Assembly: GCA_902364065.1 (NCBI GenBank) | Contig: CABJCJ010000026.1 | Coordinates: 1-37,042 of the forward strand | Length of the DNA stretch: 37,042 nucleotides | From: Veillonellaceae bacterium SB90 | GTDB taxonomy: Bacteria > Bacillota > Negativicutes > Selenomonadales > Selenomonadaceae | Reading direction: 5' to 3' | Program-made: the position numbers and the translations under genes | Part shown: positions 8,541-15,800 of the stretch, one piece after another | Layout of the letters: every line of letters starts with the position of its first letter | How positions within the stretch are numbered: the stretch's first letter is position 1 | Notes under the pieces: generated by a model | Database searches by the model: none | What the model was told of the DNA's origin: nothing | Seen by the model: only the letters and a program-made list of their open reading frames with translations

Positions 8541-9563
8541 TTATTTACCGATTTTGAGGTTCATGGCACGTCCGTCGAACTTGGAGAACGTGTCGAGTGC
8601 CTTGCCGCAGCCCAGAGCCACGCAGGAAAGCGGGTCGTCGGCGAGAGCCGTCGGGATATCCGTCTCGCGGCGGATGAGCTCATCGAGGCCGAAGAGCAGC
8701 GCGCCGCCGCCCGTCAGGATGATGCCGCGGTCCATGATGTCTGCGGAAAGCTCCGGCGGCGTCTCCTCGAGGACCTTCTTGACACATTCGACGATGCGCG
8801 AGACGGAAGCGCCGATAGCCTCAGCCACCTGCGGCGTCGTGATCTGCACGGTCTTCGGCAGGCCCGTCAGGAGGTCGCGGCCGCGGATATCGAGCGTCTC
8901 ATTGCGGGCTTCCGGGAAGGCTGCGCCGACCTTGAACTTAATGTCCTCCGCCGTGCGCTCGCCGATCATGAGGTTGAACGCGCGCTTGACGTAGGCGATG
9001 ATGTCCGAATCGAACTTATCGCCGGCAATGCGCAGCGATTCGCTGTTGACGATGCCGCCGAGGCTGATGACGGCGATATCCGTCGTGCCGCCGCCGATAT
9101 CGACAATCATCGAGCCGCACGGCTCCACGATGTCGAGGCCGGCACCGAGAGCGGCTGCGAGCGGCTCCTCGATGAGCTGCGTATGGCGGGCACCGGCCTG
9201 CTCGGCAGCTTCCTGCACGGCGCGCTGCTCAACCATCGTGCAGCCCGACGGGATGCAGATCATGATGCGCGGACGGAAGACGAAGCTGCGGCCGACCACC
9301 TTTTCAATGAAATGGCGCAGCATGCTCTCCGTGATGTCGTAATCGGCGATGACGCCCTCACGCAGCGGACGGATGGCCACGATGTTGCCCGGCGTGCGGC
9401 CGATCATGCGGCGCGCCTCCTCGCCGATGGCGAGCACGCGGTTCGTATCCTTATCGACGGCAACGACAGACGGCTCGCGCAGCACGATACCCTTGCCCTT
9501 CACATAAACCAGCACGTTTGCCGTGCCAAGGTCAATACCGATATCCATTGACATACCAAACAT
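8541..9563 (-). CDS. mreB: Rod-shape-determining actin homologue MreB/Mbl
   Basis: A 340-residue actin-fold protein, full length for the family. The phosphate-1 motif DIGIDLGTANVLVYVKGKG is at the N terminus, the phosphate-2 motif VDIGGGTTDIAVISLGG is near residue 160-175, and the adenosine motif ILTGGGALLFGLD is near the C terminus. MreB filaments under the inner membrane steer the elongation machinery. In Bacillus the paralogue Mbl also lies near murA, so this copy may be Mbl-like; mreCD are not in the window. The start at 9563 (ATG) leaves the usual short MFGMSMDIGID extension, and AAGGGGA lies upstream. Confidence 0.95.
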   Translation of the reverse strand: MFGMSMDIGIDLGTANVLVYVKGKGIVLREPSVVAVDKDTNRVLAIGEEARRMIGRTPGNIVAIRPLREGVIADYDITESMLRHFIEKVVGRSFVFRPRIMICIPSGCTMVEQRAVQEAAEQAGARHTQLIEEPLAAALGAGLDIVEPCGSMIVDIGGGTTDIAVISLGGIVNSESLRIAGDKFDSDIIAYVKRAFNLMIGERTAEDIKFKVGAAFPEARNETLDIRGRDLLTGLPKTVQITTPQVAEAIGASVSRIVECVKKVLEETPPELSADIMDRGIILTGGGALLFGLDELIRRETDIPTALADDPLSCVALGCGKALDTFSKFDGRAMNLKIGK

Positions 9564-9619
9564 TTATTGTAATCCCCTTCCAGAATAAACTTTATTATCG
9601 TTATTATCGTCCGAAAAAG

Positions 9620-9712
9620 ATTGTAGCATGAGCAGCTGAAAACCAACGGGAAAGCCTCCTGCATCTTCTTTTTCTAAAAGTATACTATATAATAAAATTC
9701 TGCCTTTTACAA
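9620..9712 (-). promoter_or_regulatory. Two candidate mreB promoters
   Basis: Distal: TTGTAA (9707-9712), 17 nt, TATAGT (9684-9689), minus strand. Proximal: extended -10 TGC-TACAAT (9620-9628) with only a weak -35 (GTTGGT, 9642-9647). The distal start would give a leader of about 115 nt and the proximal one about 50 nt. Confidence 0.55.
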
Positions 9713-9770
9713 TGGGGAAATCCCCTTAAAAAATCAGAAATCTGGCCGTTTTTCGCTTGTGCGCCAACTA

Positions 9771-9800
9771 TTGACAAAGTTTCATGTTATTTTTGATAAT
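9771..9800 (+). promoter_or_regulatory. Upstream ldh promoter P1
   Basis: A perfect TTGACA (9771-9776) is followed after 17 nt by TGATAA (9794-9799), or after 18 nt by GATAAT. It lies about 140 nt before the ldh start. Confidence 0.55.
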
Positions 9801-9849
9801 TTACGATAATTTTATGAAAACTTCCGCTTTTGTTTCTTTAAAATACGCA

Positions 9850-9878
9850 TTGACAATGCCTTGTGGGAATGATACGAT
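9850..9878 (+). promoter_or_regulatory. Main ldh promoter P2
   Basis: A perfect TTGACA (9850-9855) and TACGAT (9873-9878) are separated by exactly 17 nt. Transcription would start near 9885, giving a leader of about 58 nt that ends with AGGGGG (9926-9931) before the ATG at 9943. Confidence 0.8.
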
Positions 9879-9942
9879 TAGCTTGACTTAAGGATATCTT
9901 AGAACATATTCTTGCTACGATTTACAGGGGGTTTTCGAAACA

Positions 9943-10899
9943 ATGAACAACAGAAGAAAAATCGTCGTCATCGGCGCCAGCAACGTTGGTTCTGCAGTAG
10001 CGAACAAGATTGCTGACTTCCAGCTCGCAACGGAAGTCGCTCTCATCGACCTCAACCAGGACAAAGCTTGGGGCGAAGCTGTTGACTCCAGCCATGCAAC
10101 GAGCTGCGTTTACAGCACGAACATCAAGTTCCACCTCGGTGACTACGATGACTGCAAAGATGCGAACATCATCGTCATCACGGCAGGCCCGTCCATCCGC
10201 CCGGGTGAGACGCCGGACCGCCTGAAGCTCGCTGGTACGAACGCTAAGATCATGCAGTCCGTCTTCGGCGAGATCGTAAAGCGCACGAAAGAGGCTATGA
10301 TCATCATGATCACGAACCCGCTCGATGTCGCTACGTACGTTGTTTCCACGCAGTTCGATTATCCGCGCAACCTCATCCTCGGCACGGGCACGATGCTCGA
10401 GACGTATCGTTTCCGCCGCATCCTGGCCGACAAGTACCAGGTGGACCCGAAGAACATCAACGGTTATGTTCTCGGTGAGCACGGCAACGCCGCATTCGTT
10501 GCCTGGTCCACTACGGGCTGCGCTGGTTTCTCCCTCGAGCACATGGATGAGTACTTCCATAAGACGGAGAAGCTCGACAAGAAGGCTGTTGAGCAGGAAC
10601 TCGTACAGGTCGCTTACGACGTCATCAACCGCAAGGGCTTCACGAACACAGGTATCGCTATGGCTGCCTGCCGCTTCATCAAGTCCGTTCTCTATGATGA
10701 GCACACGATCCTGCCGTGCTCCGCTGTCCTCGACGGCGAGTATGGCATTAACGACGTCGCTCTCTCCATCCCGCGCATGATCTGCGCAGATGGTATCGTT
10801 CGCTCCTTCGAAGTACATCTCACGGACGACGAGCTCCAGAAGATGTACGACGCTGCCAAGAGCGTTCGCAGTGCTCTCGATGGCGCTGGCATCAAATAA
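9943..10899 (+). CDS. ldh: L-lactate dehydrogenase / 2-hydroxyacid dehydrogenase (LDH-HicDH family)
   Basis: A 318-residue NAD-dependent dehydrogenase with the Rossmann motif GASNVGSAVA, ITNPLDV, and the catalytic His180 in LGEHGNAAFVAWST. It probably reduces pyruvate to L-lactate and regenerates NAD+ in fermentation, using the substrate Arg156 (ETYRFR) and loop Arg93. Several features lean towards L-2-hydroxyisocaproate dehydrogenases. GEHGN replaces the usual GEHGD. The specificity loop AGPSIRPGETPDR is two residues longer than in classical LDH, with no Gln at the pyruvate-selecting place. The Asp that partners the catalytic His appears as Glu153. The gene is monocistronic, with strong promoters and a terminator. 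LDH is my first choice because lactate is a common product in this group, but the substrate should be treated as open. Confidence 0.88.
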   Translation: MNNRRKIVVIGASNVGSAVANKIADFQLATEVALIDLNQDKAWGEAVDSSHATSCVYSTNIKFHLGDYDDCKDANIIVITAGPSIRPGETPDRLKLAGTNAKIMQSVFGEIVKRTKEAMIIMITNPLDVATYVVSTQFDYPRNLILGTGTMLETYRFRRILADKYQVDPKNINGYVLGEHGNAAFVAWSTTGCAGFSLEHMDEYFHKTEKLDKKAVEQELVQVAYDVINRKGFTNTGIAMAACRFIKSVLYDEHTILPCSAVLDGEYGINDVALSIPRMICADGIVRSFEVHLTDDELQKMYDAAKSVRSALDGAGIK

Positions 10900-10919
10900 G
10901 ATTGTTCGGCACAGAACAC

Positions 10920-10950
10920 AAAAGCGATGGCTTCAGCCATCGCTTTTCTT
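10920..10950 (+). terminator. ldh terminator
   Basis: The arms AAAAGCGATGGC and GCCATCGCTTTT match perfectly around a TTCA loop and are followed by CTT. It starts 20 nt after the ldh stop codon. Confidence 0.9.
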
Positions 10951-10964
10951 ATGCCCGTCTGCTG

Positions 10965-10993
10965 TTGGCATCGCTCCTCCGGCATGATATACT
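10965..10993 (+). promoter_or_regulatory. Promoter of the 149-aa protein / AbrB-family gene pair
   Basis: TTGGCA (10965-10970), 17 nt, TATACT (10988-10993), with a TGA extension of the -10 box. It lies just after the ldh terminator and about 40 nt before the next start codon. Confidence 0.75.
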
Positions 10994-11034
10994 AGACGGG
11001 CAGTATCATTAAAAAATGAAAAGGAGTTTTTCTC

Positions 11035-11484
11035 ATGAAACGTTATGCCATCATCATCCTGCTCGTCATCGTCGCGGCGTTCGGCGGTCTTCTGGCCTTC
11101 TGCGAGAGTCACGACAACCGCACGGCAGACAGCCTCTCAGCTTACTGCCGCATCGATTTCCAGGGTCTGCGCGGCTCAGACGGCACGGCCACGAGCGCGA
11201 AATTCACCATCTGGGATACGCGCTACGACGGCGAGAAACCGTCCACGCACCTGAAGCTCTACACGGACGACAAGGTCTGGGAGCTCACGGCCGCCGTCAA
11301 GCAGGAAAAGTCCGGCCTCTGGCAGAAAACGAATGAGCTCTCGGTCTTCCTGCCCTCTGCCGCACTGTCGGCCATCGCCGATGCCAAAACCGTACGCTGC
11401 GAATTTTCCTATCCAAACGGCAAGACCGTCGACCTGCCGCTGAACGCTGCTGATCTCGCCTACTGGCAGGATCAGGTAAAGTAA
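11035..11484 (+). CDS. Small membrane-anchored or secreted protein, function unknown
   Basis: A 149-residue protein with a clear N-terminal hydrophobic segment (about residues 4-23, IIILLVIVAAFGGLLAF) after MKR, so it is probably anchored in or exported across the inner membrane. The rest is soluble and beta-rich in appearance (FTIWDTRYDGEK, LKLYTDDKVWELTA, VRCEFSYPNGKTVDLPL). I do not recognise a family. AAGGAG precedes the ATG at 11035 by a normal distance. It is followed after only 11 nt by the AbrB-family gene, so the two are very likely co-transcribed. Confidence 0.8.
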   Translation: MKRYAIIILLVIVAAFGGLLAFCESHDNRTADSLSAYCRIDFQGLRGSDGTATSAKFTIWDTRYDGEKPSTHLKLYTDDKVWELTAAVKQEKSGLWQKTNELSVFLPSAALSAIADAKTVRCEFSYPNGKTVDLPLNAADLAYWQDQVK

Positions 11485-11495
11485 GGACAACCATC

Positions 11496-12635
11496 ATGCA
11501 CGCTTCAACCCCAGAACCAGAACATACGGCCAGGGAAACGACTCTTTCGCAGACAGAAGCTGCGGCCAGCCGCCCACGGGCAGCAGTCTGGCAGGACTGC
11601 CTGCTGACGCTCAGCCTTGCCATCGTCGGCGGCTTCCTCATGAACGCCATCAACGCGCCGCTGCCATGGACACTCGGCCCGATCACGGCCGTCTCACTCG
11701 CTTCCCTCGTACTCGGCCGCACGTTCCACTGGCCGCTCGGCATCCGCAACACGGCGCTGATCCTGCTCGGCTACGCGATGGGCCGCTCGTTCACGATTGA
11801 GACGGGACAGGCCATCCTCTCGCAGCTGCCCCTGATGCTGATGGCCACCATGATCACGGTTCTCGCCGGCATCTTCACGGCCTGGCTGATGTTCCGCCAC
11901 ACGGCAATCAACTTCACGAGCTGCCTTTTAGGCTGCGTCCCCGGCGGACTCTCGCAGATGGTCATCCTCGCTGACGAGATTCCCGACGCCGATCTCACGG
12001 CCGTCACCATCATGCAGACGCTGCGCATGCTCTCCGTCGTCTTCACCATCCCGTTCCTGGCCACCCATGTCCTGCCGGCAGGCGGTGCCGCCTCAGGCAG
12101 CGCCGTGCCCGTCACGGCCTCATATGAAACGGCCCTGCTCTTTGCCACCGTCGCCATCGTCGGCGCCATCATCGGCCGGGCCATCCACCTGCCCACCGCC
12201 ACAATGCTCGGACCGCTGCTCGCGACCATCGTCTTCATCCTGCTCTCAGGAGAAAGCGCACCGCTCGTCCCCGTCCACGCCATCAATGTCGCCCAGATCT
12301 GCGTTGGTTCCTATATCGGCTGCAGCATCAACCTGCGGCAGCTCAAGGACTACCGCGGCATGGGGCCCGTGCTCGTCGGCGGCGTGCTGCTCGTGCTCGT
12401 CGTCAGCATGTGCATGGGGCTCCTCATCAGCCAGCTGACGGGCGCCAGTCTTGCCACGACCTTCCTCGCCACGGCGCCGGGCGGCCTCGCCGAGATGGGC
12501 ATCACGGCCCTCGTCGTCGGTGCCGACACGAGCACGATGACCGCCTACCAGCTCACGCGCCTGCTCTTCATCATGCTCATCTTCCCCTACATCGCCAAGG
12601 GCATCGTCGCGCTCTATCAGCGCCGCACGGCCTGA
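11496..12635 (+). CDS. AbrB-family integral membrane protein (PF05145 type)
   Basis: A 379-residue polytopic membrane protein. After a soluble N-terminal stretch of about 30 residues it has two related halves. Each has a motif of the type PGGL(S/A)(Q/E)M: CVPGGLSQMVILADE near residue 150 and TAPGGLAEMGITALV near residue 330. Both motifs and the LPWTLGPI segment are typical of the family also annotated as 'AbrB duplication' or 'putative ammonia monooxygenase'. Those names are historical; transport or efflux is more plausible from the topology, and no substrate is established. It is the second gene of the operon with the 149-residue protein. The ATG at 11496 is preceded by AAGGAC. Confidence 0.85.
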   Translation: MHASTPEPEHTARETTLSQTEAAASRPRAAVWQDCLLTLSLAIVGGFLMNAINAPLPWTLGPITAVSLASLVLGRTFHWPLGIRNTALILLGYAMGRSFTIETGQAILSQLPLMLMATMITVLAGIFTAWLMFRHTAINFTSCLLGCVPGGLSQMVILADEIPDADLTAVTIMQTLRMLSVVFTIPFLATHVLPAGGAASGSAVPVTASYETALLFATVAIVGAIIGRAIHLPTATMLGPLLATIVFILLSGESAPLVPVHAINVAQICVGSYIGCSINLRQLKDYRGMGPVLVGGVLLVLVVSMCMGLLISQLTGASLATTFLATAPGGLAEMGITALVVGADTSTMTAYQLTRLLFIMLIFPYIAKGIVALYQRRTA

Positions 12636-12660
12636 CGATTGCCGATAAATCCCTGCATAG

Positions 12661-12712
12661 AAAAATGCCATCTGCAGCCTGGTTCAGCCAGTTCCTGCAG
12701 ATGGCATTTTTT
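12661..12712. terminator. Bidirectional terminator between the AbrB-family gene and alr
   Basis: The arms AAAAATGCCATCTGCAG (12661-12677) and CTGCAGATGGCATTTTT (12695-12711) form a 17-bp perfect stem with T-runs on both strands. It serves the two convergent genes. Its right arm overlaps the TAA stop codon of alr. Confidence 0.92.
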
Positions 12713-13820
12713 AACCCTTATAGACGCGCGGCACGCGCGGCGAAACGAGGCAGGTCACCTCGTAATTGATAGTATTGAGCCAGCCGGCTGCTTCATCGGC
12801 CGTGATATCGTCATCGCCGAACAGTACAGCTGTATCGCCTTCCTTGACATCCGGCAAATCCGTCACATCGACCATGACCTGATCCATGCAGACGCGGCCC
12901 GCAATCGGTGCGCGGCGGCCGCCGAACGAAACGCTGCCGCCATTGCCGTACGCGCGGATATAGCCGTCCGCATAGCCGATTGGCAGTGTCGCAATGCGGC
13001 TCTCGCGCGCTGCGATGAACTGACGGCCGTAGCCGATGCTCTCGCCCTTGTGCAGAGTCTTCATGAAGACGACCTTGGCGCAGAGCTTCATGACCGGTTT
13101 GAGATCAATCGGATGCGTGACTTCATCGGACGGCCACATCCCGTACTGGATGACGCCGGCTCGCACCATATCGTAATGTGCCTCGGGAATCTCGAGGATA
13201 GCGGCCGACTCCGCGATATGGCGGAGCTTGAGGTCAACGCCGGCGTCCTTGACGGCCTTGAGCGCCTGCTCGAACTTCACGAGCTGGCCCTTCGTGTACG
13301 TCTTGTCCCTGCTGTCCGCCATGGCGAAATGAGAGAACATGCCTTCGATTTCAATATTCGGCAGGGCCTTGACCTCGGCGGCCAAAGCACCGATTTCTTC
13401 CGGACGGATGCCGATGCGGCCCATGCCCGTCTCGACCTTGAGGTGTACCTTAGCCACCTTGTGCTGGCGCACGGCCTCGCGGGAAATCGCCTCGGCGAGC
13501 GGCAGCTCGCAGACGACCTGCGTCACATCGTAATCGACAATATCGCGCGCCTCGTCGGGCAGCACGAGGCCCAGGAGAAGGATTGGTGTCGTGAAGCCTG
13601 CCTCACGCAGCTCAATGGCCTCGCCAAGCGTCGCGACCGCCAGATACGCGGCCCCGGCTTCCACGGCTACACGCGCGACCGCCACGGCACCATGCCCGTA
13701 GGCATCGGCCTTGACGACCGCACAGAGCTTCGCGCCGCCGCGAATATTCTTCTTGATTTCCTCATAATTATGTCTCAAAGCGCCCAGATCGATTTCCGCC
13801 CAAGCCGCACGATTCGGCAT
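12711..13820 (-). CDS. alr: Alanine racemase
   Basis: A 369-residue PLP enzyme of the fold III type, normal length. It interconverts L- and D-alanine in the cytoplasm and supplies D-Ala for peptidoglycan. The PLP lysine is Lys37 in AVVKADAYGHG, and the second catalytic base is Tyr264 in IGYGRQF. CMDQ and the C-terminal substrate loop are also present. The ATG at 13820 has a GGGG-containing ribosome site. It has its own promoter (13860-13887) and shares a terminator with the convergent gene. Its position next to murA/mreB and the porin cluster fits an envelope-rich region. Confidence 0.97.
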   Translation of the reverse strand: MPNRAAWAEIDLGALRHNYEEIKKNIRGGAKLCAVVKADAYGHGAVAVARVAVEAGAAYLAVATLGEAIELREAGFTTPILLLGLVLPDEARDIVDYDVTQVVCELPLAEAISREAVRQHKVAKVHLKVETGMGRIGIRPEEIGALAAEVKALPNIEIEGMFSHFAMADSRDKTYTKGQLVKFEQALKAVKDAGVDLKLRHIAESAAILEIPEAHYDMVRAGVIQYGMWPSDEVTHPIDLKPVMKLCAKVVFMKTLHKGESIGYGRQFIAARESRIATLPIGYADGYIRAYGNGGSVSFGGRRAPIAGRVCMDQVMVDVTDLPDVKEGDTAVLFGDDDITADEAAGWLNTINYEVTCLVSPRVPRVYKG

Positions 13821-13859
13821 GAAAAACTCCCCTTTTCTCTAACGTTACATTCCTTAATC

Positions 13860-13887
13860 AGTTTACTACACGCCCTTGAAAAGTCAA
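13860..13887 (-). promoter_or_regulatory. alr promoter
   Basis: On the minus strand TTGACT (13882-13887), 16 nt, TAAACT (13860-13865). It is about 40 nt before the alr start codon. Confidence 0.65.
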
Positions 13888-13927
13888 GCACAGACGATTT
13901 TTTCCACGCTCATTCCCACCATAGATG

Positions 13928-13985
13928 CCCATGGACCTCTTCCGGCCCTGCGGGCCACCTTCTCCGTGCGCGGAGAAGGCTATTC
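13928..13985. repeat. Solitary arm of the GC-rich palindromic repeat
   Basis: This stretch begins CCATGGACCTCTTCC, followed by GGCCCTGCGGGCC and CTTCTCCGTGCGCGGAGAAGG. It matches one arm of the repeat cluster at 29604-29763, including the CATGGACCTCTTCC end. It lies between alr and the first porin terminator. So the element exists as a dispersed copy. Confidence 0.75.
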
Positions 13986-14023
13986 GCACAAAGCAAAAAC
14001 TGTCCTCTGCTGAAAGAGCACGC

Positions 14024-14053
14024 AAAAAGACCTCCGCCGAAGCGGAGGTCTTT
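14024..14053 (-). terminator. Terminator of porin gene 1
   Basis: On the minus strand a 12-bp stem AAAGACCTCCGC / GCGGAGGTCTTT with a TTCG loop is followed by more Ts. It starts about 30 nt after the porin stop. Confidence 0.92.
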
Positions 14054-14084
14054 CATATGCAAGGGAATTCTGCTAATCGCGGGA

Positions 14085-15401
14085 TTAGAAGAATACCTCG
14101 ATGCGGCCGAAGAGGTTCTCAACCTTCGTATCCGTGGAGATATCCTTGCCGTTGCCATAACGCAGCGTACCAACGACGTTCTTGAACGGCGTGTAGTTCG
14201 CACCAATCTCCCAGCCCTTCTGGCCCTGGAGAAGTGCATCGAACGTGGAGAACAGAGCCGTGTTGTCACCGAGGTAGCGGTAAGCTGCCCAAGCACCCCA
14301 GGTACCCTTGTTCTCAGCCTGTGCTCCTTTGTACGTGTACTGAGCGCTCCAAGCCTTGTCAAGATCGTCAGCCGACGTGTTGTTGGCATAGAAGCCGTTC
14401 AGGCCGTTTGTCTTGTCGAACTGATAAGCAGCCTTGACGAGCCAGATATTAGCCGTATCCTCATTATTAGTACGGTTAGTCTTCAGATCCTTATCGCTAG
14501 TCTTCTTCAGGCCATCTTTGAGATAGTAGAAGTTGTCAGCGTTGAGATGATGGTAATCAACACCGCCGACGAACTTACCGTCAGCATAGCCAAGGCCAGC
14601 ATACTGATAGTTAGCAGCATTATCATCAACGATTTTATGCGGAGCATACTTATCTTCGCCGGAACCATAATAATCACTAAAGTTCAGACGACCAGCACCA
14701 GCCGTGAACGTTACCTTGTTGCCGAACGAAACTTCAGCACCGGAGAACGTCGTATCGAAGATGCTGTCATCATCGATCTGTGCGAACTTACCGAGTTTGA
14801 CCTGGAAGTTGTTGTAGTTGCCCTGAGCCCATACACGCTTGAGATCAACCTTGTCCTCATCCGTGTCTTTAGCCGGGGAATCGCTGTCCATTTCCGTGGA
14901 AGCATCGAGACGGGCATGTACATGCCAGTTCTGGTTGACTTCAGCCGTCGGCTCGAGACGGAACAGCAGGTGGTCGCTGTTATTCTTCAAGCTTTCGTCC
15001 GTGTTACGATTGCTCTTGTACGTGTACTCAACCTTGCCGTTCCACTTAACCATATCAGCGTTGCGCTCGAGGTTGCTGACGCGGACGCCGAGGTTGTTGA
15101 GCTCATCGGAGAACTCAGCAGCGAGCTTGTCGATGAGGGCCTTATCAGCAGCGGAGACATCGCTCTTGGCCATAGCCTTGGCGATCATCTGAGCCATCTC
15201 ATAACGCGTGATGTTCTGGTTGCCACGGAACGTCGTGTCGCCATAACCTTCGATGACACCGTCAGCTGCGAGCTGGGATACAGCGTCGTAAGCCCAATGG
15301 TCAGCCGGTACATCGGAGAACGGATTAGCAGCAGCAAACGTCGTGCTGGCAGCGCCGACAACGAGAGCCGTCGTCAGTGCGGATACGAGAGTCTTCTTCA
15401 T
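14085..15401 (-). CDS. SLH-domain outer-membrane porin 1 (OmpM/Mep45 type)
   Basis: A 438-residue exported protein. The signal peptide (residues 1-23, ending TTFA) is followed by one SLH domain (about 25-80: NPFSDVPADHWAYDAV, GYGDTTFRGNQNITRYEMAQ). A short coiled-coil stretch (about 85-115, LIDKLAAEFSDELNNLGVRVSNLE) leads into a beta-barrel that ends in Phe (GRIEVFF), as outer-membrane proteins do. In this bacterial class such proteins are pores whose SLH domain binds modified peptidoglycan and ties the outer membrane to the wall. I start at the ATG at 15401 (AAGGAGGAG upstream). A longer in-frame start at 15470 would run through the leader. The barrel differs from its paralogues, while the first 115 or so residues are nearly identical to porins 2, 3 and 5. 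Confidence 0.93.
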   Translation of the reverse strand: MKKTLVSALTTALVVGAASTTFAAANPFSDVPADHWAYDAVSQLAADGVIEGYGDTTFRGNQNITRYEMAQMIAKAMAKSDVSAADKALIDKLAAEFSDELNNLGVRVSNLERNADMVKWNGKVEYTYKSNRNTDESLKNNSDHLLFRLEPTAEVNQNWHVHARLDASTEMDSDSPAKDTDEDKVDLKRVWAQGNYNNFQVKLGKFAQIDDDSIFDTTFSGAEVSFGNKVTFTAGAGRLNFSDYYGSGEDKYAPHKIVDDNAANYQYAGLGYADGKFVGGVDYHHLNADNFYYLKDGLKKTSDKDLKTNRTNNEDTANIWLVKAAYQFDKTNGLNGFYANNTSADDLDKAWSAQYTYKGAQAENKGTWGAWAAYRYLGDNTALFSTFDALLQGQKGWEIGANYTPFKNVVGTLRYGNGKDISTDTKVENLFGRIEVFF

Positions 15402-15556
15402 GAGAAACTCCTCCTTCTGAAAATAGATGAATTTACGCCCCGACAGGCTATCCGAAGGTGTGTTCCTCATGAGTGTCCATGTTTCCTCAGACTACACACT
15501 CCTCCGATTCCCTATCGGTCAGTTAACATTGTAGCATGACTTTCAGTTTTTTGCAA
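15402..15556 (-). promoter_or_regulatory. Promoter and structured leader of porin 1
   Basis: Promoter on the minus strand: TTGCAA (15551-15556), 17 nt, TACAAT (15528-15533), with a TGC extension. The leader of about 120 nt holds the shared hairpin UGAG-GAAACAUGGACA-CUCA (15470-15490). A longer outer stem is possible: AUC-G-GAGG-A-GUGUGU with ACACAC-CUUC-G-GAU. The same loop reads as a ribosome site plus start (GAGG-AAAC-AUG) of a 10-codon frame, MDTHEEHTFG, at 15448-15480. The leader ends with AAGGAGGAG. Confidence 0.7.
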
Positions 15557-15726
15557 TCCAAAGGCAAATTTTTCTTAATCCAGGCAAAGATTTTTTATCA
15601 TCTTCGCATCAAAATCCTACACAATCAAGCAAAAACAAAGATAAAACAGTTGGATAATCATCCACTCCAAAAAGTTAAAACAGCGAAAAGCAGGACAATA
15701 CGTTCGTTATTTTTATTTTTGACAAG
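15557..15726. other. A+T-rich gap between the porin 1 promoter and the porin 2 terminator
   Basis: No gene, repeat or RNA structure is evident here. The base composition is much richer in A+T than in the flanking genes. A 64-codon open frame on the plus strand lacks a ribosome site and is not believed. Confidence 0.6.
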
Positions 15727-15771
15727 ATAAAAAGCAGGCATCCCATTCCTGACGGAATGAGATGCCTGCTT
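15727..15771 (-). terminator. Terminator of porin gene 2
   Basis: On the minus strand the 18-base arms AAGCAGGCATCTCATTCC and GGAATGGGATGCCTGCTT are followed by TTTTATC. It starts about 30 nt past the stop codon. Confidence 0.92.
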
Positions 15772-15800
15772 ATCAGTCATTCACAGTACAGCCTCTGAAA

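Larger units (their letters stand above)
9564..9942. other. Divergent mreB/ldh control region
   Basis: A gene-free stretch of 379 bases, much richer in A+T than its surroundings. It holds two candidate mreB promoters (minus strand), two ldh promoters (plus strand) and a short palindrome GGGGAAATCCCC (9714-9725) next to the distal mreB -35 box. No open frame here looks real. Confidence 0.7.

Noticed and set aside
15402..15470. N-terminal extension of porin 1 to 15470, and of porin 5 to 23188
   Set aside because: The extensions translate leader and promoter sequence. The ATG before MKKTLVSAL has a strong AAGGAGGAG site and a proper signal peptide, as in the other paralogues.
12639..15539. A 966-codon open frame on the plus strand across alr and porin 1
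   Set aside because: It is antisense to two clear genes, is low in normal protein motifs, and arises because the GC-rich codon use leaves few stops on the opposite strand. The similar long frames opposite the other porins, mreB, cstA and glyA are rejected for the same reason.
15536..15730. A 64-codon plus-strand frame in the A+T-rich gap
   Set aside because: No ribosome site, no recognisable motif, and its composition is simply that of intergenic A+T-rich DNA.
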